This document shows positions 47,597-58,849 of a stretch of 61,359 nt of DNA, piece after piece. The translations under genes and the position numbers were made by a program. The number at the start of each line of letters is the position of its first letter. The stretch's first letter is position 1. The notes beneath the pieces were generated by a model, which had not been told where the DNA came from, ran no database searches, and was given only the letters and a program-made list of their open reading frames with translations. The DNA comes from Schlesneria paludicola DSM 18645 (GTDB taxonomy: Bacteria; Planctomycetota; Planctomycetia; Planctomycetales; Planctomycetaceae): assembly GCF_000255655.1 (NCBI RefSeq), contig NZ_JH636435.1:3211024-3272382 (forward strand), given 5' to 3'.

Positions 47597-49078
47597 ATGT
47601 TATCATCTCTGCCCTCACGCTGGCTTTGCCGGCTCTTATTTGTTTTCGCGATCATTCCCGCAGGATTTCTTGCCGCGGCCGAATCAGGCACTTCTCACCG
47701 AACCGCTCTTGATGACTACATCGCCAAACCGGATCCGACCTATTCCTGGCGCGTCGCGGCAACCACGGAAGCCTCGGATCACACGATGTTCGCAATCGAA
47801 CTGACCTCTCAGACCTGGCGCAAGCCTGAAGAAGTCGATCGTACAGTCTGGAAACACTGGCTGATGGTCGTGCGCCCGAAAACCGTCGTCTCCAATTCCG
47901 GATATCTGCTCATCAGTGGTGGCGGCCATCGAGACACACCTCCAGAAGGCGCCGAAGAATTCCTCGTCAAAATGGCCGTCGCATCCCAATCCATTGTGGC
48001 CGAACTAAAAAACGTCCCCAATCAACCACTGGAATTCACGGGTGGCGGCCGAAAGATGGTCGAAGACGATCTGATCGTGTTCACCTGGAACAAATACATG
48101 GAGACCAAAGACAAGGAATGGCCCGCCCGACTGCCGATGGTCAAAAGTGCCGTGCGTGCGATGGACACCTTGCAGGCCTTCTCGGAAACGAAAGAAGGCG
48201 GCGGTCGACGAATTGAATCTTTCACCGTGGCCGGCGCCTCCAAACGAGGCTGGACGACCTGGTGCACCGCGGCAGTGGACCCTCGCGTGAAGGCCATCTG
48301 CCCCATCGTGATTGATGTGCTGAATGTCCGAAAGAGCATGCGAAACCACTTGGAAGCCTATGGATTCTGGGCTCCCTCTGTCGGAGACTATGTTCGTGGC
48401 GGCCTGGTCATGAAAGAAGAAGATCCTCGCTATATCGAACTGCTGGAGATCGAAGACCCCTATGCTTATCGCGACCGGTACACAATGCCCAAACTGGTCC
48501 TGAATGCCGCTGGCGACCAGTTCTTTACGCCAGATTCCTCACGACTGTATATCCACGACCTGCCCGGCGAAACACTGCTGCGATACGTCCCCAACACCGA
48601 CCATAGCCTGCGCGACAGCGATGCCCGCGAAACACTCGCAACTTACTACGATTCGATCGTCCGAAACCTCAAGCGCCCCAAGTATTCCTGGACCTTTCTC
48701 GAGAACGGCGCAATCCGCGTCGAGACCCGCGATAATCCGCAAGAAGTCCGACTGTGGCAGGGAACCAATCCGAAAGCTCGCGATTTCCGGCTCGAAGAAG
48801 TCGGTCCAATCTACACCAGCACCAAACTGAATGAGATCGAGCCCGGTATATACGTCGGCAAGATCGACACGCCCAAAGAAGGCTTTACCGCCTTCTTCGT
48901 GGAGCTGACCTATGACATCAAGAGCCAAAAGCCGTTGAAAGTCACCACCGACGTTCGCGTACTTCCCGAAGAATTCCCTTTCAAGGGAATCGCCCCAACC
49001 CAAAAAATGGGCGGCGCCAAACGACTGGAAGCCGAAATGCAGCGTCGCGCTCAAGAAAAAGCCAAAGCCGGCAAGTAA
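47597..49078 (+). CDS. Secreted PhoPQ-activated pathogenicity-related (PqaA-like) protein
   Basis: A 493-aa protein with a signal peptide (RLLFVFAIIPAGFLAAAESG) and an alpha/beta-hydrolase-like fold of the PqaA family. Typical stretches are ALDDYIAKPDPTYSWRV, WKHWLMVVRPK, DDLIVFTWNKYMETKDKEWP, the putative nucleophile in VAGASKRGWTTWCTAAVDPR, and KLVLNAAGDQFFTPDSSR. The name comes from a Salmonella PhoP-regulated gene; no PhoPQ regulation is implied here. Such proteins are common in planctomycetes. A strong terminator follows. Confidence 0.9.
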   Translation: MLSSLPSRWLCRLLFVFAIIPAGFLAAAESGTSHRTALDDYIAKPDPTYSWRVAATTEASDHTMFAIELTSQTWRKPEEVDRTVWKHWLMVVRPKTVVSNSGYLLISGGGHRDTPPEGAEEFLVKMAVASQSIVAELKNVPNQPLEFTGGGRKMVEDDLIVFTWNKYMETKDKEWPARLPMVKSAVRAMDTLQAFSETKEGGGRRIESFTVAGASKRGWTTWCTAAVDPRVKAICPIVIDVLNVRKSMRNHLEAYGFWAPSVGDYVRGGLVMKEEDPRYIELLEIEDPYAYRDRYTMPKLVLNAAGDQFFTPDSSRLYIHDLPGETLLRYVPNTDHSLRDSDARETLATYYDSIVRNLKRPKYSWTFLENGAIRVETRDNPQEVRLWQGTNPKARDFRLEEVGPIYTSTKLNEIEPGIYVGKIDTPKEGFTAFFVELTYDIKSQKPLKVTTDVRVLPEEFPFKGIAPTQKMGGAKRLEAEMQRRAQEKAKAGK

Positions 49079-49101
49079 AAGAAAACATCAAGACGACTGA
49101 C

Positions 49102-49146
49102 AGCACGGCGAGCGGAGACCCACGTTTCCGCTCGCCGTGCTTTTTT
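49102..49146 (+). terminator. Rho-independent terminator
   Basis: A 15-bp perfect stem (agcacggcgagcgga/tccgctcgccgtgct, loop of ten) followed by tttttt, starting 24 bp after the PqaA-like stop. Confidence 0.9.
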
Positions 49147-49722
49147 CCGCGCGCCACGTAAAAGGCACCGCCGTCTGCTAATAAAGTCATAACAAATTGC
49201 AGAACTTTCTTGCAGACAGCCTGTTAGATAAGGAGACAAACAAGTTCATGCGGGGAAACGAGAGGTACAAAAACGTTTCAAGAGTGCAGTCGGCACCGCT
49301 CGTCAAAAGCGATGGACGTCCGCTTGCAATACCCTCCTCAATAGACCCATTCCGCGTCGCGAGAATAGGGCCCGCACGAACCTGAACAAATTTTCGAAAA
49401 ACGACGGGATTTAGCTCACAAAAACACACATTTGATGTGATCGGATGGGTATTGTGAATGCGATCGAATAAGTGTACAGTGATGCTGGGATTCTGTTTCA
49501 CCAAGACACGCTTTTGATTTTGCGTTCACGGATGAACATCGAATCGATCTCGGCAAAGTGGATCTTGGGATCCGCTTCAGTTCGTCCGTGTTCCACAGTC
49601 TTCGACTTTGCTGGAACGCGGATTGCGCATGCGGAGTATCCCACCTTTGCACTCCATCGACGGGCCATGACTTGAATGACATCGTTTTCTGTTTGAGGTC
49701 TCTAGATTCTGGAGCTATCAGA
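49147..49722. other. Intergenic region upstream of the DUF1559 gene
   Basis: About 575 bases. The part 49380-49500 is relatively AT-rich and likely promoter-containing. No gene is supported. Confidence 0.4.
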
Positions 49723-50817
<1,095 letters not shown>

Positions 50818-50831
50818 TGTCCGTGGAGATC

Positions 50832-50875
50832 TCGCGGGTGCCAGATTCTGTCCAAACTCTACAGGTCAGGCACCC
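50832..50875. other. Stem-loop between DUF1559 gene and lipoprotein gene
   Basis: gggtgcc near 50838 pairs with ggcaccc near 50868, and inner ctgt/acag can extend it; atcttcgtttt follows. It may act as a partial terminator that lowers expression of the downstream lipoprotein gene. Confidence 0.4.
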
Positions 50876-50936
50876 GATCTTCGTTTTATCGATGCACGGC
50901 CGCGGCCTCGACAGAATCGCTGCACAAGGAAATTCA

Positions 50937-51392
50937 ATGCGCCAGCGGCGAGTTGCAATGGTGGCCCTCGGCATGTCGATGATTGCCACTCTGATCTCTG
51001 GGTGTGGCGGCGCAAACTCGACGTCAGGCCAGAAGCCCACATTCAAAGTCGTGGGGCTCGTGACGATCGACGGTGATGTGCCGAAATCACCCCTCCAAAT
51101 TGTCTGCTACCCCAGAGAAGCCAACGCCGATTCATCAAGCGCGGTGCGCCCATCGTGTACGACGAAAATCGATGGTTCGTTCGCGTGCACCACATACCGT
51201 GATGGAGACGGGGCACCCGCCGGCGATTACTCTCTGGTCATCACGTGGCAGGATGTGGACCAGGTCACACGAAAAGTGAAGACCAAGGACAAGCTGAATG
51301 GTCGCTACAGCGATCCCAAGAAATCCGAAATCCACTTTACGGTGACAAACAAGACTGTCGAGCTCGGTACAATTGAGCTCACATCAAACTAG
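50937..51392 (+). CDS. Secreted lipoprotein with carboxypeptidase-regulatory-like fold
   Basis: A 151-aa lipoprotein: signal MRQRRVAMVALGMSMIATLI ending in lipobox LISGCGG, then a small beta-sandwich-like domain (TFKVVGLVTIDGDVPKSPLQ; TTKIDGSFACTTYRDGDGAP; AGDYSLVITWQDVD). Such short lipoproteins commonly follow DUF1559 genes in planctomycetes. aagga lies six bases before the ATG. A role at the cell surface with the upstream protein is inferred from pairing. Confidence 0.75.
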   Translation: MRQRRVAMVALGMSMIATLISGCGGANSTSGQKPTFKVVGLVTIDGDVPKSPLQIVCYPREANADSSSAVRPSCTTKIDGSFACTTYRDGDGAPAGDYSLVITWQDVDQVTRKVKTKDKLNGRYSDPKKSEIHFTVTNKTVELGTIELTSN

Positions 51393-51823
51393 CGGAATTA
51401 AGACTGGATTGTCACTTCCGTCAGCAATGAACCGCATCGGCCGATTGGACTTTGATTCAGACAATCATCAAAACGTCATCGATCAACCAGTACTTCGTTT
51501 TTCGGTGACCGTACTCGAAGCCAGGGCAAACTCAGCATCGGCCTCGAATTCTCTTGGATCTTCAAATCGGAACTGACAAGTCGATCAAGTCACCGCGAGG
51601 AGCCCAAAAGCCTGCGGACAATCCTCGCGAATCTGCCAGGACAGAGCGATTTGATTGTGCGACGGAATCAAATCGCACGCCATCAGGTAGTGGATCACGT
51701 GCTTTTTTCGAATCGGCGATGCGCACCAGACGCACTCGCCATCTGCCATTCGAACTAGGACTTATCTCGCGGCATAGTCCTAGTTTCTTACCCGACAAAA
51801 GCACACGTAATCGCTCACAAGCC

Positions 51824-51936
51824 GGGGACTGGCTCGTTTTCCCGCGGCAAAGGGAGGTTGCGCTGGTCGATCCACTGCGGATTTCAATGAACCGGGAAAT
51901 TGCACCTATCCCCCTCTCTTCGGGCTATGAACGGTG
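51824..51936. repeat. Dispersed repeat family 2, copy C (diverged)
   Basis: About 113 bp: begins ggggactggctcgttttcccgcgg, ends atccccctctcttcgggctatgaacgg. The termini and overall length match copies A and B, but the inner inverted decamers have decayed. Confidence 0.55.
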
Positions 51937-51970
51937 ACCAAGCACACAAACATGTTCGATACCAAAGCAA

Positions 51971-52002
51971 ATGTCCCGAACGTCAGACGACGTTCGGGAC
52001 AT
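51971..52002. terminator. Terminator hairpin downstream of the RTX gene
   Basis: atgtcccgaacgtc pairs perfectly with gacgttcgggacat (14 bp, 4-nt loop). It lies 51 bp after the stop of the minus-strand RTX gene and can serve both strands; ttt follows on each side. Confidence 0.75.
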
Positions 52003-52052
52003 TTTGAGTGGATGTGATCCTCAACCATTATTGAGGATCATTTGCAAGCCAT

Positions 52053-55000
52053 TTAACCGTTCAGCTCGCCGCCGGTCTGATCTTTCGTGCTGAGGGCATT
52101 GGCCCAGAACCAATCGTTGCCCGCCGATCCCGTAAGTGTATTCTTCACAGCATCGAGCGAGACAGTCGTGTTGTCCAGGAAGTAGTTACCGCTCGCCCCT
52201 CCTGCGGTCGTGTTGAGCCCTCCCGCCAAAGTCCCACGAAGATGGCCCACTCGAGTTGCGTAGTCATTCGCCGACGTCCATTCATTGCGAATGGCGATGA
52301 GTGCCGCCTGATTCCCGGAAAGACTGGTGCTTCCCTCAATCAAGATGTCGTCACCGTCATTGCCGGTCAGTTGATCCGCCCCACCACCGCCGATGAGAAT
52401 ATCTCGGCCCGAACCACCGACGAGCAGATCCGCACCTGAACCACCGATCAAGATGTTGCTACCCGACCCGCCAAAAATTCTTGAGGCGAGCGTTGAATTG
52501 CCCGTGACGATGTTGTTGCCTGATCCCAGGGAGACCGTTTCAAACGTGTTGCCAGCCACGTCAATCCGATAACCCGTACTCGCATCGGCAACTTGCGGCC
52601 CCGCAGCCGCCGACAAACTGAATGCCATATCATGCGTAAACGACGTAAACTGCAAGGCGTCCGCACCACTGGAATCTCTGAGCGTATCGACGTCTGAAGT
52701 ACTGCCCGTCCGCTGTGTCAGCACGAACGTATCGTTACCGTCACCGCCATCCAAATAATTCGTCCCCAGTCCGCCAAAGATCGTGTCGTTGCCACCGTTG
52801 CCATACAGGGTGTCGTTCCCAGAACTGCCAATCAGCCGATCATCACCAGCACCACCGATCAGCGTGTTATTGCCCGTCCCCGCGTAGATGATTGTCCCAA
52901 GCGTTGAATTGCCCGTAACAACGTTGTTTCCAGAACCCAAGACCAACGTTTCGAATGTGTTACCAGACACGTCAATCCGATACCCCGTGCTCGCATCGGC
53001 CACCTGCGGTCCCGCTGCCGCCGACAGACTAAACGCGAGATCGTGCGTGAAATCAAAAGTGACTCTGTCCGAGCCGCTGGAATCTCGGAGCGTATCAACA
53101 TTTGTTGTAGTACCCGACCTCTGTGTAAGGACGAGCGTATCGTTACCATCACCACCATCCAGGTAGTTCGTGCCCAGACCACCGGAAATCGTGTCGTTGC
53201 CACCGTTGCCATACAGGTGATCATTCCCTGAACTACCATACAGCCGGTCGTCGCCTGCTCCACCGATCAACGTGTTACTGCCAGATCCCGCGAAAAGCGT
53301 GGTCCCAAGCGTTGAGTTGCCCGTGACCACATTGGTCCCTGACCCAAGGACGACCGTTTCAAATGTGTTGCCCGACGCGTCAATCTTATAACCCGTGCTC
53401 GCAACGGCAACTTGTGGGCCTGCAGCTGCCGACAAGCTGAACGCCAGATTTTGCGTAAACGTAGAGAACTGCAAGGTGTCCGAACCGCTCGAGTCTCTCA
53501 GCGTATCGACATCCGTCGTGCTGCCCGTTCGCTGCGTCAGATTGAACGTATCGTTCCCGTCGCCACCGTCCAGGTAGTTCGTGCCGGTCCCACCGGAAAG
53601 CACATCGTTGCCACCGTTGCCATACAGGGTGTCGTTCCCTGAGCTGCCAATCAACCGATCATCACCCGCACCACCGGTCAACGTGTTATTGCCGGTCCCT
53701 GCGTAGATGATTGTCCCAAGCGTTGAATTGCCCGTGACAACGTTGTTTCCAGAACCCAAGATCACCGTTTCAAACGTGTTGCCTGATGCATCAATCCGGT
53801 AGCCCGTGCTCGCATCGGCAACTTGCGGCCCCGCGGCTGCTGACAGGCTGAACGACAAGCCGTTCGTGAATTCAAACGACAATCTGTCCGAGCCACTGGA
53901 ATCTCGGAGCGTATCGACATCTGTTGTGGTACCCGATCGCTGTGTCAGGATGAGTGTATCATTACCGTCACCACCATCCATGTAGTTCGTGCCCAGGCCA
54001 CCGGAAATCGTGTCGTTGCCACCGTTGCCATATAGGTTGTCGTTCCCCGAACTACCATACAGCCGGTCGTCGCCTGCTCCACCCGTCAACGTGTTGTTGC
54101 CCGCCCCTGCAAAAATGGTTGTTCCGAGCGTCGAATTGCCTGTCACGACGTTGTTGCCAGACCCCAGCACGAGCGTTTCAAATGTATTGCCCGATGCGTC
54201 AATCTTGTAACCCGTGCTCGCATCGGCAACTTGCGGTCCCGCGGCTGCTGACAGGCTGAATGACAAATCGTTTGTGAAATCAAAATTGATTCTGTCCGAG
54301 CCGCTGGAATCTCGGAGTGTATCAACATCCGTTGTACTGCCCGATCGCTGTGACAAGATGTACGTATCGTTTCCATCACCGCCATCCAAGTAGTTCGTAC
54401 CTTGCTTGCCAAAGATCGTGTCGTTGCCACCGTTGCCATAGATCGTGTCGTTCCCTGAACCACCAATCAGTCGGTCATCGCCTGATCCACCGATCAACGT
54501 GGCATTGCCAGTCCCCGCATTAAGCGTCACGGGAACACTGACCGCAGAGCAATCGACAACACAGGTCCCGCTTCCGCTGTACGAGGTGAATTGCGTTCCG
54601 GATTGCAGACTGTAAACCGTGGTCTGATCGTTTCCCGCTCCAGACGAAATCGTAATCGCACTAACAAGTGCTGCACTGTACGAGTAAACGATACCGTTGA
54701 TGGTGACCGTCAACGTGGTTGCATCTTCCGCGACCGTGATCACATCGCTTCCTGCAGTCCCGACCACAGAGAGGGCTGACCCCGTCAACTGAACGCCTTG
54801 CCCGACGTCAAACTTTGTGAGACGGGTTCCCGTGTAGGACGATGCAATGGCATTGCCGCCAGCATCCAGAACGGACGCAGTGCCAGTCAGATTGAGCCCT
54901 AGTGTGCCACTACCCAGAAGTCCGGTCACAGTAACCGTGTAAGACGCACCGGAACCGGTCACCCCAATTGTACCGCCGGTCACTCCATCGCCCGACAGCG

Positions 55001-57212
55001 TGAAACTGCTTGGATCGACGCCTGTAACGGGCTCGCTGAAGACAACATTGTACGTCGCGGTGGAACCGGTAATCGGATCTGCGACAGGCGTAATCGACAA
55101 GACTCGTGGTACGGCGTCGACGTCGCGAGAAACAATGTTACTTGTCTTCAGACCATCCGTGATGCTGAACGAAACCGTTCGAGCGCTCGTGTCTGTCCCG
55201 GCATGCTGGAACTGAATTGATCGCAGGGCCGCCTGGTAATTCGCCTGGGTATCACTTCCCGATAGGGTCAAGGTCCCCGTCGACGAGTCCCAACTTCCAA
55301 CAATGCTTCCGGTGTTTGTAAACAGAAGCTGATCGACGCCGCTGGCGTATCCCGCCGAAATCTGGACCGTCGCCCCAGTAATCAACGTGTTATTGGCCTC
55401 TGAAACTGTCAGCGTCGACGTGACCGGGACAGGTCCGCTTCCGGAATGAACCAAGGTTGATCCCTCGATTCCGGCAAGAATTGGAACCACTTCTTCCACG
55501 GTCAGCGAGATCGACGTACTGGCAGTCTTCGCCCCACCGGTACCGGTATGCCCCTGGTCATTGATGGCAAGTGCGAGTGAGTCGCTACCGAAGTACTGAG
55601 CTGTCGGCGTGTATGTCAGCCCTCCGACAGCCGCAAGCGTCGCATTAATCTGCGCCAATGTCGCCGTAATGGTAAGTGAGCCTGAATTATTTCCAACAAT
55701 CTGACCACTGCTCACCCCGCCGCTGACTCCCGTCAGCAGCGACAATGTTCCGTGAGCCACACTCAGCGTGTAAACCTCATCGAGCCCATTTGAATCCGAA
55801 TCCGCAAACTGAATCCCCGTAACAATCAGGGAGTCGTTTTCAAAAAGCGAACCGCTGGAAGGTGCCGTGATCGACGGAGCTTGATTGACTTGAACCACAG
55901 TGAGCGCTACCGACGCGGTCGCCGTCTTCACGCCGCCGACGCCCGTGTGACCGCCATCGTTAATGCCCAGCGACAGAGTATCAGGCCCGAAATACTGTGA
56001 AGTCGGCGTGTAGACCAGCCCGGCGGCATCGGCCAATGTCGCATTGATCTGCGCCAACGTCGCCGTAACGGTCAATGAACCGGAATTGTTATTGGTGACC
56101 TGGCCTGCGGTAATGCCGCCCAACACGCTGGTGTTCAGCCCGAGGATTCCATGCGCAACACTAAAAGTGTACGTTTCATCCAGGCCGCCCGAATCGATGT
56201 CCGTAAAGGTAATACCACTCACGACAAGCGGAACATTGCTATTCGTCGAGGCTGTGGACGGAGCAGTGATCGTCGGAGCCTGATTGACCTGGGTGACATT
56301 GATGGTCATGAGCCGGGGAGTCGTATCGAGGTTGGATGCCCCGAAATTCGTATTCCCATCACTCTGCACCTGGAAGGTGAAACTGGCATAGTTAGCACCA
56401 TATCCAAAAGCGTTTGGCGTATAGACCAGCTTACCGGCGGTGATATCCGCGACCGAAATAAAATCACCGGCGTGGACCGCCACATTATTCTTCGTCAACG
56501 TCCCCGATCCGTTGGTCAGGGTCGTAATCTTGACGTTGGTAAAATTGTATGCGGGTGAGTTGTTTGGATCGGTATAACCAAAATCGGCCGCGGTGAATGT
56601 GTAAGACGAGTTTTCAAGCGAGGCCACCGTGTTGGACGTGCCGACCGGTGGTTGCGTCACGGGCACCACGCCAATGTTCTTCGTCTTGGTCGCTGTCAGT
56701 TGATTCCCGCCGGTGTTCCCTAAATCATTGATTGTGACGGTCAGCGTTTCGCTGCTCGAGAAATTGATATTCGGCGTATATTTGATATGCCCAAACGGGT
56801 ACGGCTGAGTGGTGTTGTTGATCGCCGCCAATGGCGCTGTGATTGTGACGGTACTGGTACCGTTTCCGGTGATTTGCGCACCGGTGATACCACCCGAAAC
56901 CGTCGTGTCGATCAACAGCGTGCCGTGTGCAACGCTCAGCGTGACCTGCTCGTTATTGCCACCGGAATCATCGGAAAACGCGATTCCACCAAAGTCAGCG
57001 GACGAGCCCTGATTTACAGAAAAAATGGCTGTCGTAATCGCAATGACTGGCGTTGCGTTCGTCAGCATCAATCGACGTTCAAGCATCTCGATGGTCGCAG
57101 GAGCCGAGTTTTGTCCGACAATCCGGACCCCTCGGCGGAATTGCGATGAGCGATTCCGAACCGAACCCTTGATCAATCCCCGCTTTAGGTTCTGCAACCA
57201 CGAAAAAACCAT
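52053..57212 (-). CDS. Giant secreted RTX/cadherin-like protein with five tandem modules
   Basis: A 1719-aa protein. The N-terminus carries an LEPR-XLL-like motif (IEMLERRLMLT, about 60-70) typical of large planctomycete surface or secreted proteins. Next come about four cadherin/VCBS-like beta domains (NQAPTITAP..., NQAPSITAP...), a Big-like domain (ITPVADPITGSTATYNVVFS), then calcium-binding RTX nonapeptides (GGSGDDRLIGGSGNDTIYGN). The C-terminal 700 residues hold five copies of a module of 136-137 aa (DNA period 408-411 bp), each with RTX repeats plus a DVDTLRDSSGSD segment. It ends with more RTX repeats. It is likely secreted and Ca-folded, perhaps an adhesin. No type I secretion genes are adjacent. 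Start ATG at 57212, with aagg upstream; the frame is open to 57458. Confidence 0.88.
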   Translation of the reverse strand: MVFSWLQNLKRGLIKGSVRNRSSQFRRGVRIVGQNSAPATIEMLERRLMLTNATPVIAITTAIFSVNQGSSADFGGIAFSDDSGGNNEQVTLSVAHGTLLIDTTVSGGITGAQITGNGTSTVTITAPLAAINNTTQPYPFGHIKYTPNINFSSSETLTVTINDLGNTGGNQLTATKTKNIGVVPVTQPPVGTSNTVASLENSSYTFTAADFGYTDPNNSPAYNFTNVKITTLTNGSGTLTKNNVAVHAGDFISVADITAGKLVYTPNAFGYGANYASFTFQVQSDGNTNFGASNLDTTPRLMTINVTQVNQAPTITAPSTASTNSNVPLVVSGITFTDIDSGGLDETYTFSVAHGILGLNTSVLGGITAGQVTNNNSGSLTVTATLAQINATLADAAGLVYTPTSQYFGPDTLSLGINDGGHTGVGGVKTATASVALTVVQVNQAPSITAPSSGSLFENDSLIVTGIQFADSDSNGLDEVYTLSVAHGTLSLLTGVSGGVSSGQIVGNNSGSLTITATLAQINATLAAVGGLTYTPTAQYFGSDSLALAINDQGHTGTGGAKTASTSISLTVEEVVPILAGIEGSTLVHSGSGPVPVTSTLTVSEANNTLITGATVQISAGYASGVDQLLFTNTGSIVGSWDSSTGTLTLSGSDTQANYQAALRSIQFQHAGTDTSARTVSFSITDGLKTSNIVSRDVDAVPRVLSITPVADPITGSTATYNVVFSEPVTGVDPSSFTLSGDGVTGGTIGVTGSGASYTVTVTGLLGSGTLGLNLTGTASVLDAGGNAIASSYTGTRLTKFDVGQGVQLTGSALSVVGTAGSDVITVAEDATTLTVTINGIVYSYSAALVSAITISSGAGNDQTTVYSLQSGTQFTSYSGSGTCVVDCSAVSVPVTLNAGTGNATLIGGSGDDRLIGGSGNDTIYGNGGNDTIFGKQGTNYLDGGDGNDTYILSQRSGSTTDVDTLRDSSGSDRINFDFTNDLSFSLSAAAGPQVADASTGYKIDASGNTFETLVLGSGNNVVTGNSTLGTTIFAGAGNNTLTGGAGDDRLYGSSGNDNLYGNGGNDTISGGLGTNYMDGGDGNDTLILTQRSGTTTDVDTLRDSSGSDRLSFEFTNGLSFSLSAAAGPQVADASTGYRIDASGNTFETVILGSGNNVVTGNSTLGTIIYAGTGNNTLTGGAGDDRLIGSSGNDTLYGNGGNDVLSGGTGTNYLDGGDGNDTFNLTQRTGSTTDVDTLRDSSGSDTLQFSTFTQNLAFSLSAAAGPQVAVASTGYKIDASGNTFETVVLGSGTNVVTGNSTLGTTLFAGSGSNTLIGGAGDDRLYGSSGNDHLYGNGGNDTISGGLGTNYLDGGDGNDTLVLTQRSGTTTNVDTLRDSSGSDRVTFDFTHDLAFSLSAAAGPQVADASTGYRIDVSGNTFETLVLGSGNNVVTGNSTLGTIIYAGTGNNTLIGGAGDDRLIGSSGNDTLYGNGGNDTIFGGLGTNYLDGGDGNDTFVLTQRTGSTSDVDTLRDSSGADALQFTSFTHDMAFSLSAAAGPQVADASTGYRIDVAGNTFETVSLGSGNNIVTGNSTLASRIFGGSGSNILIGGSGADLLVGGSGRDILIGGGGADQLTGNDGDDILIEGSTSLSGNQAALIAIRNEWTSANDYATRVGHLRGTLAGGLNTTAGGASGNYFLDNTTVSLDAVKNTLTGSAGNDWFWANALSTKDQTGGELNG
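52480..54520. repeat. Five tandem 408-411 bp repeats within the RTX gene
   Basis: The marker segment around agcgtatc recurs at 52681, 53089, 53500, 53908 and 54316, giving periods of 408, 411, 408 and 408. Copies are similar enough at DNA level to allow recombination and copy-number change. Confidence 0.85.
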
Positions 57213-58849
57213 AGTGTCTACCTTCAGAAGATACTTGGATGCGACCGCCACACGGTTTGAAACAATCGAACGCGCCCTTGTTGGCCCGCGCCAAAAACCT
57301 CTGATTCCCTGAAAACGAGAACCAAAGGGAAGGTGCATCAAAGGAACGTCCGCCCAGAGGTCGGAAAACACTTCCGCCCCTCTTTTTGCGATACTTGGCT
57401 TTTGCCAAATCCCACCCAAAAGCGCACGAGTTGGAATGACCGTGACATCAAAAAGCATTCACGCCAGCGGGCGTTCACAATGCTCTGGTCACTCGGCTCC
57501 AGAAGGTGGGTTAAAGTCTTGCGGTGAAAAGCAGCACCGCGAACAGTAATAAGGAAGGGATACACGCGTCAACTAGTTATTTGTATTTTTCGGCGTATTC
57601 ATCAGATTTTGCCAACGCGACACCAAGATGCTGGCTTCGGTTTTGGAAGTGCGTGAGCGGATAGACCTTCAACTTTGGTAACAAGATCACTCGCACCTCT
57701 CCGTTATTGACCTAACAGAATGAGAAATAAAAACTTGCGGCACAGACGCCGTGGTAAAAAATCGCAAGTCACCTTAAAACACTCTGTCTCTATGAACACT
57801 GAGTCGCAACAAAAGTTCCGTAAAAAACTCTGCAAAAGTGTTTGAATTTTGATTTGCAAAACCACAGATCGTCATGGATTCCCCAAACGAGGATTGACAC
57901 CCGGCATCCGAGCCCCGACTGCCTGCCTCTAGGCCTGCAGACGCCCCCGAAGCGGCAATACCCGCAGTGGCTCGACGCCTGCCAGATCCAGCTCCCTGTC
58001 CTGCGGCGGCTTCAGCGCCGATTCGCGCCAGCTCGTCGATGGTTATCTGCAGCCGCGCATCGTGACGTCCTTTGAGCAATGACTCGCGACGGCGAACAGA
58101 TTGTTGCCGCGTAACCATTCGTAAAGCCCCCCATAGGGGCTGGCAAGGCGATCCAACTGCGAGGTCTCGTGCAGACCTACTCCTTACCCCCCCCCAGCCC
58201 CTCAAAAAAATCATCGGCATCAATCAACACGATGTCGGGCGGTACAGGCCCCTCTGGGTGAACGGCGAGCCCAATGCATCCCATTGCCGTCGGCACAGCC
58301 ACACAAGGTACATTCGATTTAACGGAATCAGACATCGATTAATCCTTGAGGAGTGATTTTGGTAAACGATTCGCCGATGTGTCACGAGTTTATCACCCGA
58401 CCAAACGCACGAGGACCGCCCCCGTCGAACTTCGATAATCCAATGTCGCAAAGAGCCGAAGCCCCTCCCACATTCTTGCGATCAACCCGCCAAGCACCTC
58501 GCCCCCAGCCGCAAGCGGACTCACGATGCGTGTCGTCTCCTCGTGGCGAAACGTCAACGCACACCTCAGCCGCGTTGCTTTTCAACCTCAATGACAAGCA
58601 CTGCTTTCGCATTGAACAATTTGTCAATTATCCACAACCCGCATCTGCATCAGACGTTCAGACGACGATGTTTCAGTTCGAAAACACTTCGGCACTGAAT
58701 TTGTTAACACGTTGACTACGGTGCACATCCAGCCAATCTCCGACGCCAGCGACTCCCCATTCCTCGTTGCGTCAGATTGACAGAGCGTTCACCACCCTGC
58801 TCGAGTATGTCTCGAAGACCAGCTGCTTTTGATTACGGAATCCACTGTC
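57213..58849. other. Long intergenic region
   Basis: About 1.6 kb holding only one weakly supported small reading frame (58177-58335, minus). Open frames at 57774-58223 (minus) and 58353-58715 (plus) show no family pattern. A minus-strand stretch near 58045-58175 reads like protein in another frame (HETSQLDRLASPYGGLYEWL), which suggests a decayed gene around a run of nine C. Confidence 0.4.
58177..58335 (-). CDS. Small hypothetical protein, possibly a broken gene
   Basis: A 52-aa frame (begins MSDSVKSNVPCVAVP, ends FFEGLGGGKE) with aagga eight bases before its ATG. It ends just after a nine-G run on the coding strand. Coding-like sequence in a different frame follows, so the gene may be frameshifted. 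I recognise no family. Confidence 0.3.
   Translation of the reverse strand: MSDSVKSNVPCVAVPTAMGCIGLAVHPEGPVPPDIVLIDADDFFEGLGGGKE

Larger units (their letters stand above)
51393..52052. other. Intergenic region with repeat-family-2 copy C and a terminator
   Basis: About 660 bases between convergent genes; no gene supported. Contents are listed separately. Confidence 0.45.

Noticed and set aside
52480..54520. Regular repeats that could suggest a CRISPR array
   Set aside because: The period is about 410 bp, inside a single intact reading frame of an RTX protein; there are no short direct repeats with unique spacers and no cas genes.
57774..58223. Minus-strand open frame of 149 codons
   Set aside because: Composition is Ala/Gly/Arg-rich and repetitive, there is no family pattern, and another frame in the same place looks more protein-like.
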